From the NCBI GenBank assembly GCA_016800925.1, contig JABCPU010000074.1:62001-126000 (forward strand): 64,000 nt of DNA, in the 5' to 3' direction. This document shows, in pieces, positions 58,291-64,000 of the stretch. Made by a program: the position numbers and the translations under genes. The notes under the pieces are model-generated. The model was not told where the DNA came from, made no database searches, and worked only from the letters and a program-made list of their open reading frames with translations. Source of the stretch: Suillus spraguei. Taxonomy: Eukaryota > Basidiomycota > Agaricomycetes > Boletales > Suillaceae. Position 1 is the first letter of the stretch, and every line of letters begins with the position of its first letter.

Positions 58291-58649
58291 CATGACACAT
58301 CCCGGTAGTGTCTAAAACTGTGAAAACTGTCCTCTCAATCCCGTCTGTTCGTGACTTCACTCTATCGCACAGGTACCTCAGCACACCCAGCGAGATAGAT
58401 TTCGATCTTCCCAGGATTTTCGTACGTAGCGAATAGCACTATGTGCAGTTCGTGTTTGAATCGCTGATCAACTATAACAGTGGAATGGTCTGTCCGAACA
58501 AGATCAAGGCCACCTTATCTACAAAACCATCTGGCATCTTGATCAGGCCACCGACTTGGCTATCCGCACCAAGCAGTGTCAGATCTTTTATCACGTGGAT
58601 GTGACCCTAGGTGAAGCCATTGCGAAGGGAGTGAATGTCACGTTTTAGA

Positions 58650-60050
58650 TACAGGACCACAGACTTTGGGTATTTTGTAATGATCTATTGGATTCCATAC
58701 AAAGTCGAGTCTTGACGAGCTCGCGTATACGCTTGTATAGGAGAATGTTTACTTTTATAGATTTGGACAAGAATGATCCCCATCTTCGGATGAATGGAAT
58801 TGCTCTGTCGGATAGATCGCGCAGGAACTTCGACGTGGAACGATGAAACAGTGGTTGACCGTAATGCTTTTGAACTTCGTGAGGAGCGCTGAATCAAAGC
58901 TATCGGGATCTATCTGCCGAAATTAATAACAGATCGCTGCATCCCGTACATGCAAGTGCCATGTTCATGTTCCGAAGTCTTATCACGCTAGGCCGATCGT
59001 CTTGAATACCAACAGACGTGAGATGATCCATCAAGATCTAGTGAAATACATTCCAACTTGCTCCATGCTTGTGACGCCTGACTCCGAGTCGGACAGCATT
59101 AATCAAAGGCACAGGGTGCAAAGTTAGCCGGAGACTTCACGCTGTACTGCAGTTCCTAGAGTATTTCCCCCTCCTGTAAAAAAGTAACTCGAAAGCGATG
59201 TTGTAAAGTTATTAAAACATACTCAAACGTCCCAGCTGCACGGAATCTGGACTCCGCGCAGTCACCCTTAGTCAGACCATCGAAGATAGTTGTCCATTCG
59301 TACTACTTGGGGACTCTGCCTGAAATGAAAATAAGAATTGAATTCTGATTAGCCTCTTACATGTTAGCGGTCAGCCTCCTGCAAGGGTCTGATTGTGCCA
59401 AACATGGTCTCGACACCAGACATTCAAGGAACGCCAAAGTATCCAGACGGACGAGGACATGTATGAAATGGCCAGTCTGCACGCAGTTTGTGCTCTATGT
59501 CAAAGTCTGGTGCATCTCGGCAATATGTCTGGGGATGCTGAGTCAGAAAGATCTGAGCGGTAAAAAATCTGCTTTATAACATCGTGACTACCCTACTATC
59601 TATGTCAACCACCGTCACGCAAATCTTGTGATTCCCATCGTCCTTGTCAGCTTGCCGTCGCGGTTCTAGTCACCTGGAGGACGTGGCAGCTGTAGACTGG
59701 GAACTGGAGACATTCAACAAGGTCAGGATGGTGTTGACGAGCGGGTTGGCTTTGAGAGACTTACACGGATCGGGGGAGATGGAAGCAAAAATCCTGCCAT
59801 TTGACCGGCACTTTCCGAGACCAGACTTTGACCAAATTTCAAATCCTCCACTTTCTGGACGGCAGAATCCTGATTTCCGAGTCGAAGACTAATGCAGCGC
59901 TGCTAACTTAAAGTCCTCATTCTCTGGAAATGAAAGACAGCAGTCTCAACACAGAGGAAATGGAGTGATTGTTGCATAAATGTAGACGAAACCATCGTCG
60001 AAACGCATTCGAACAAGTAACAAAACTACTGGCTACACTACCGATGCATT
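58650..60050. other. Intergenic, no supported gene
   Basis: Short frames only (for example 59644-59892), with no domain recognised. Confidence 0.45.
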
Positions 60051-61084
60051 TTAATGGTAAAGATCTTCAGACCAACTTTCAAAGTTATTTACGTCCTCAG
60101 TCAGGCTCTTGATTTTATCCCTTGCTGAAGCCACGACTTTTCTGTGCAGTGGCAGGCGCATAGGAACATCATCCAGATGGGACAACTTCTCAATGGCCAC
60201 CACTGCCTTGTCTGCATCTCCATCGACATTATCAGACACCACGAATTGTCGAGTCTGGGAACCGGGCAAGCCAGGATTTATGTACGCAGGGTGCTGGGAA
60301 GCTAGGCGCTGGTTACCGCTGAATATCTTGGTACGGAATGGACCCGGCTCAATTATTGTGACCTTGGGGGAATGAAAGGTTGGTAAGTCATTAAACGTCG
60401 AGTATCCTAGTTACCTTTATGTTCCACGCAGGATCAAGTTCTTTTGCCAAGGACTCGCTCAGGCCTTCCAGTGCTAGATAATTTAGTAAGTATCTCCATT
60501 CTCAAAACATGATTACACCTGCCAAATTTTCTGTCGCAATGTTATGACTTAAATATAGCATGTCACATGATTTAGAACACTCACGATGCACTGTAGAGAG
60601 CGATCCCAGCGCAGCCTACCAATCCCACCCTTGACGAGACCTGCAGCAGTCTCCCACCGATTGGCTTGTTCACCTCTCGGAAGAACTTCACTGCTTCCTT
60701 GCTCACATACATAGCGCCCCAGAAATTTACATCGAACATCTGACGGGCCTCTTCCTCGCTCACGGACTCGACCTCTCCTACTACACATTGACCCGCATTA
60801 TTAAACACAACATCGATTCTTCCGAAAGTGTCCTTTGCTCTTGTAAACGCAGCCGATACTCCCGCGCTGTCCGTCACGTCAAGCTGAATGGCTAAGAACT
60901 GGGAGGATGGGAACTGTGCTGATAAGTCTGATAAAGTATCAAGGTTGCGAAGAGTTGCTATGACTTTATCGCCCTTGTTGAGCAATAGTTCAGTCATTGA
61001 TCTCCCGAACCCTGACGATGCACCAGTAACTAGACGAGGAAGATCAGAATTCGTGGCGAGTTCAATGAAATCGTTTTCGCCCAC
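60051..61084 (-). CDS. Short-chain dehydrogenase/reductase (classical SDR)
   Basis: Four exons, 61084-60585, 60530-60523, 60473-60415 and 60362-60051, give 292 residues with every phase consistent. NAD(P)-binding TGASSGFGRSM (TGxxxGxG), then IQLDVTD, VFNNAG, and the catalytic triad region QVSSRVG ... YSASKFALEGLS (Ser, YxxxK). The Lys of YxxxK is encoded by the 8-nt exon. IEPGPFRT follows, as in the group of fungal SDRs that resemble 17-beta-hydroxysteroid-type reductases; the true substrate is unknown. The intron after the microexon has a GC donor (TTTG|GCAGGT). Confidence 0.88.
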
Positions 61085-63503
61085 TAAACCAAACCTTTGG
61101 ATCTGCCACCATATCTCTAGCAGGGCTCTCAGAGAGCGAGTGGAATGAAAGGGGTGTCAGATGTCTGCGGAGTTAGCCTTACCGCACCAAGTAGTGTAGT
61201 GCACATTATGGCGTCTTATGGCGTGTGCGGTGTTTTTATCGGTAAAAATAGCATAGACGACCATATGGCGTACGCGGTCCGCTGCAGGCTATGTTGACTT
61301 CTAAGACGCGATTCTGTTCTTAAGCTCAGACTGTTACGCGACGATCTTGTGTCCCGACTGGCTCGCGTCATCTGACAGAGTCACACATTGCTCATACATC
61401 ACAAGATTAGATGGTTCGTCACAAGCCCTACCTTCAATTGTCTATCGATAGAAATCAACCAGATACACTTTGAACTGGACAATGATGAACACAAGAAAAT
61501 AGGAAGATCGTGCGAGTATGTGATGGCAGGAAGTCAGAGATTATGCGGAAGTACTGGGTAATTAAGAGGTAACCGGAAGACAAGCGTGAGGTGGGAGGGC
61601 ATGTGATAATGGTTTGTCCGTAGTGATGCGCACGGCCCGGCCTCAAGCCGTGGGCCAGCCGAAGCCGGGCCTATATAGGCCAGGCCTAGCCAGGCCATCA
61701 ATCACATCAGATGCATGATGCCGCAATATCGACGAACACACGGAAGGGTACAATAGACATGTCAGCATTGTGTGAGTGCACAGCTGGCACCCCTGTATGG
61801 ATGGGATCCGACATGACAGTAGTGCACAAAGGACAAGTACCCTCCTTCCGGAATGAAAGTATGACGTGAGTGTGTTTGAGAGTTTGGCTTCTGACGTGTG
61901 GCACGTGACTCGACGCGTGATCAGTGACCATCCCGGCGGAGCAGCATTGATCTACATAAGCTAACTCAGCTAAGCCAGGCCTTTTGATTGAGGTATTCCT
62001 GGATTTTATTTCCATTTCCAACGCCTGCTCTAGCCTCTGCTACCGCGACACGACTACACACTGCGTTCTCATATCCCTTTTGGTGTTTGACTTGATGTTG
62101 ATTTATAACTTACTCAGCCGCCGGTGTACCACACGCACAATGGAGACAACACCCCCTGGTTCTCAAGCCTTCTCCATCAAAAATCACCCTTGCACTGTGA
62201 GATATGGGGCTCCTTTAGAAGGTCCACATGTGTATTAGTGAATTTGGGCTCGAAGCGGGCGCTGCCTGTTAGTCATGTCGAGGGCGGAAGGACAGTATTG
62301 GCAGGGACAGCGGGGGCATTAAGTGCCTGGGTTAGTCATGTCGAGGGCAGTATCGGTGGGGACGATGTGGGCGGAGTCTAGCGCCCTGGATCAGTCATGC
62401 CGAGGAAGAATTGGACGATGAAGACATTCGGCGCGGGCTGGAAAAGCAGGGCACGGGAGGATTTTGGTCTTGGTTGCAGGGGGTGAACTTTTCCCTCAAG
62501 TGTCTTTGCTCGAGGGGGTGTGTTGGATTATCAGGGGTCGAGGTACGAGCTCGACACTTATCGGGAATCTTCGGGATCGATGGCGCGTCAATGGCGCAAT
62601 ATTACCGGGCGTCGGCAGCATGGTTTTAGTGTTGACTGGCATACATAAGGAGGTATTTTTCTGTAGGAGTACACTATGCGTTTGTCAGCGGGTTCACTGT
62701 AAAACCTGAGTTGGTATTACTTCGCAGAACGTGTCCGAGACTTGCGTGCAACTCAACACACACGAGAATAACTTAATCGTACATAATCGATGTCAGAATC
62801 GTCATCAACTTGTCAAGTTGGACTGTCACTATTTTGCCACAGGTTGTCTGAAACTGGGCCGAAAAAAAATATTAGGATGCAGCCGAGGCCAGGAAGCCAA
62901 AAGGAATGCGAACACTCCTTTTTGGCTTCCTGTGCCGAAGGCACAACGGAGCGGACTAGTCTCATAGTATGGGAAGCACGCCCAGTGAATTGTTTGCGTA
63001 ACAAACCTTGCGTTGTGATGAATCTGATGATCTTTCTCAACTGGACAAAAAATCAGTATGGTTTTGTCACACTTTTTTTTAGTCTCGGGGCCAGAGTTTG
63101 GTTTTGAGACCTATAAAAACTCGATCAACATTACCAGACATTCCTCGTTACTTCGACTTTCAACCCCAGTGAAAATCGACAATATTTAGGTAGATATGTG
63201 TAGATAGATATCTAAAAAATAAACCCCAATGAAAAATATCTACGTTCTTTGATATGATTCGCCAAATGAGACTTTTCGAGACGCAAAAAGAAAGAAATCG
63301 AGAAAAAATTTTGACGTTTAGATACGATTCTCGCTGTGTTTAGACATATCTCTGGCCTGCAAATCTATTCATTTAGCTTGAAAAAACAGATTGATATGCG
63401 TCCAATGGGAGAAAATGAGATTATCGTAGGGTATCGCTATCATTATGGAGGTAACCGTAGGTATCGCATCCTGCCCGCCCTGCCCGCCATCCCGCCCATT
63501 GCA
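61085..63503. other. Intergenic with GGCC-rich and hairpin sequences
   Basis: 61633-61696 carries about seven GGCC/AGGCC motifs around a TATATA core and looks like the end of a small DNA transposon; related AGCCAGGCC recurs near 61973. At 62260-62405 GTCATGTCGAGGGC-like units recur about three times. 62891-62931 is a strong hairpin (AGGAAGCCAAAAGGA arms with one bulge). No gene supported. Confidence 0.5.
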
Positions 63504-64000
63504 TTACTCCTCGTCCGCATCATCGCCGGTACCACCCTCTTGAACGGCTCCAGACGAGGTGAGCTATAAACAGGTCGTTAGTATAAAAAGAAGTGTGATA
63601 CATAGTACCACGCACCTGTAGGACCGCTTTGTGCTTGTATACCTGTAGTATAGTAGTAGCAGACTCCATTAATAGTATGAAAATGACGTACCTGTTTGTC
63701 GGTGTTCGACAGACCGTTCCAGTACATCGCGAAGACACTCGCAGGATCTCTCTGATGTCCGTTCATTTGCCAGTTGAGAGCACAAAGGTTCCTAGCCTTA
63801 ATTAATATCACAATCACAAATAGAAGTTCTAGAACTCACCGTGCTGTGATCTTGGCGCTCACACGCATAGGCTTCGTGCTTGGCTGGCGCTTCTTGATGG
63901 CTTCGGGCCTACCTTTCAAGTCGATCATGATCGGTGTGGGCTTCTTATCGGCAGCCAGGAGTTCCACCTTCACAGCGAGAGAAGCAGTGTCGGTACTTGA
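63504..64000 (-). CDS. Second protein with the ARNLCA-x(n)-MYW domain (5' end outside window)
   Basis: Visible exons 64000-63840, 63791-63692, 63642-63616 and 63563-63504 are in phase and encode 115 residues to the stop. A Lys/Pro-rich segment (KPTPIMIDLKGRPEAIKKRQ) precedes TARNLCALNW, FAMYWNGLSNTDKQVYKHKA and an acidic tail (GTGDDADEE). The core aligns with the gene at 10887-12083: ARNLCA, an aromatic-rich spacing, then MYW and a Tyr-Lys. The intron falls in the same Arg codon at the same phase in both. Function unknown; a degenerate HMG-box-like DNA-binding fold is possible. Confidence 0.75.

Overview
The window is a nuclear segment from a basidiomycete fungus, most likely an Agaricomycete. 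The evidence is short (about 45-70 bp) phase-variable GT-AG introns with CTAAT-like branch sites, a NACHT gene with the N-terminal domain typical of mushroom NLRs, DUF6533-type and other mushroom-type membrane proteins, a spliceosomal U2 snRNA and a chromodomain Gypsy retrotransposon. I see no bacterial operons, CRISPR array or convincing tRNA. Gene models were spliced by hand from the sequence; exon phases were checked arithmetically where stated.

Layout. 1-2566 (-): 5' part of a NACHT NLR gene. 4.65-8.34 kb: two diverged copies of an about 0.6 kb direct repeat, each upstream of a gene (a multi-spanning membrane protein at 5475-7503 and a TKL-like pseudokinase at 8505-9686). 9918-10105 (+): U2 snRNA. 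10887-12083 (-): a gene with an unnamed domain that recurs at 63504-64000. 14405-15140: gamma-tubulin complex component (GCP2-like) relic. 15721-22000: a candidate ribosomal-peptide cluster, made of a secreted precursor with Kex2-type Lys-Arg repeats (15721-16081, -) and two UstYa/DUF3328 oxidase paralogues (17938-18997 and 20931-21969, +). 23314-23920: broken ATG12 copy. 24879-26426: an 11-exon DUF6533 membrane protein.

28.6-44.5 kb is a nest of retroelements. A young chromovirus (32163-39789) has 478 bp LTRs differing at about two positions and an ATTGG target duplication. Around it lie three older LTRs with recognisable target duplications, an older Gypsy pol relic on the + strand, and a 267 bp MITE inside that relic.

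45.6-64 kb is a more ordinary gene region: a NYN-domain protein, a C2H2 zinc-finger protein, a PNPOx-like/flavoprotein reductase fusion, a BTB protein, a TA-flanked 1.38 kb non-autonomous transposon, a decayed catalase, a short-chain dehydrogenase with an 8-nt microexon, and the second copy of the unnamed domain.

The most interesting system is the peptide cluster. The precursor has a signal peptide, a short pro-segment and three Lys-Arg-bounded units. A hexapeptide varies between units (FDYPEY twice, ISYHNY once) inside almost invariant flanks, and both tyrosines are kept. UstYa-family enzymes are known to install oxidative cyclisations in such cores (ustiloxin, asperipin, phomopsin pathways in ascomycetes), so a dikaritin-like basidiomycete pathway is the leading inference.
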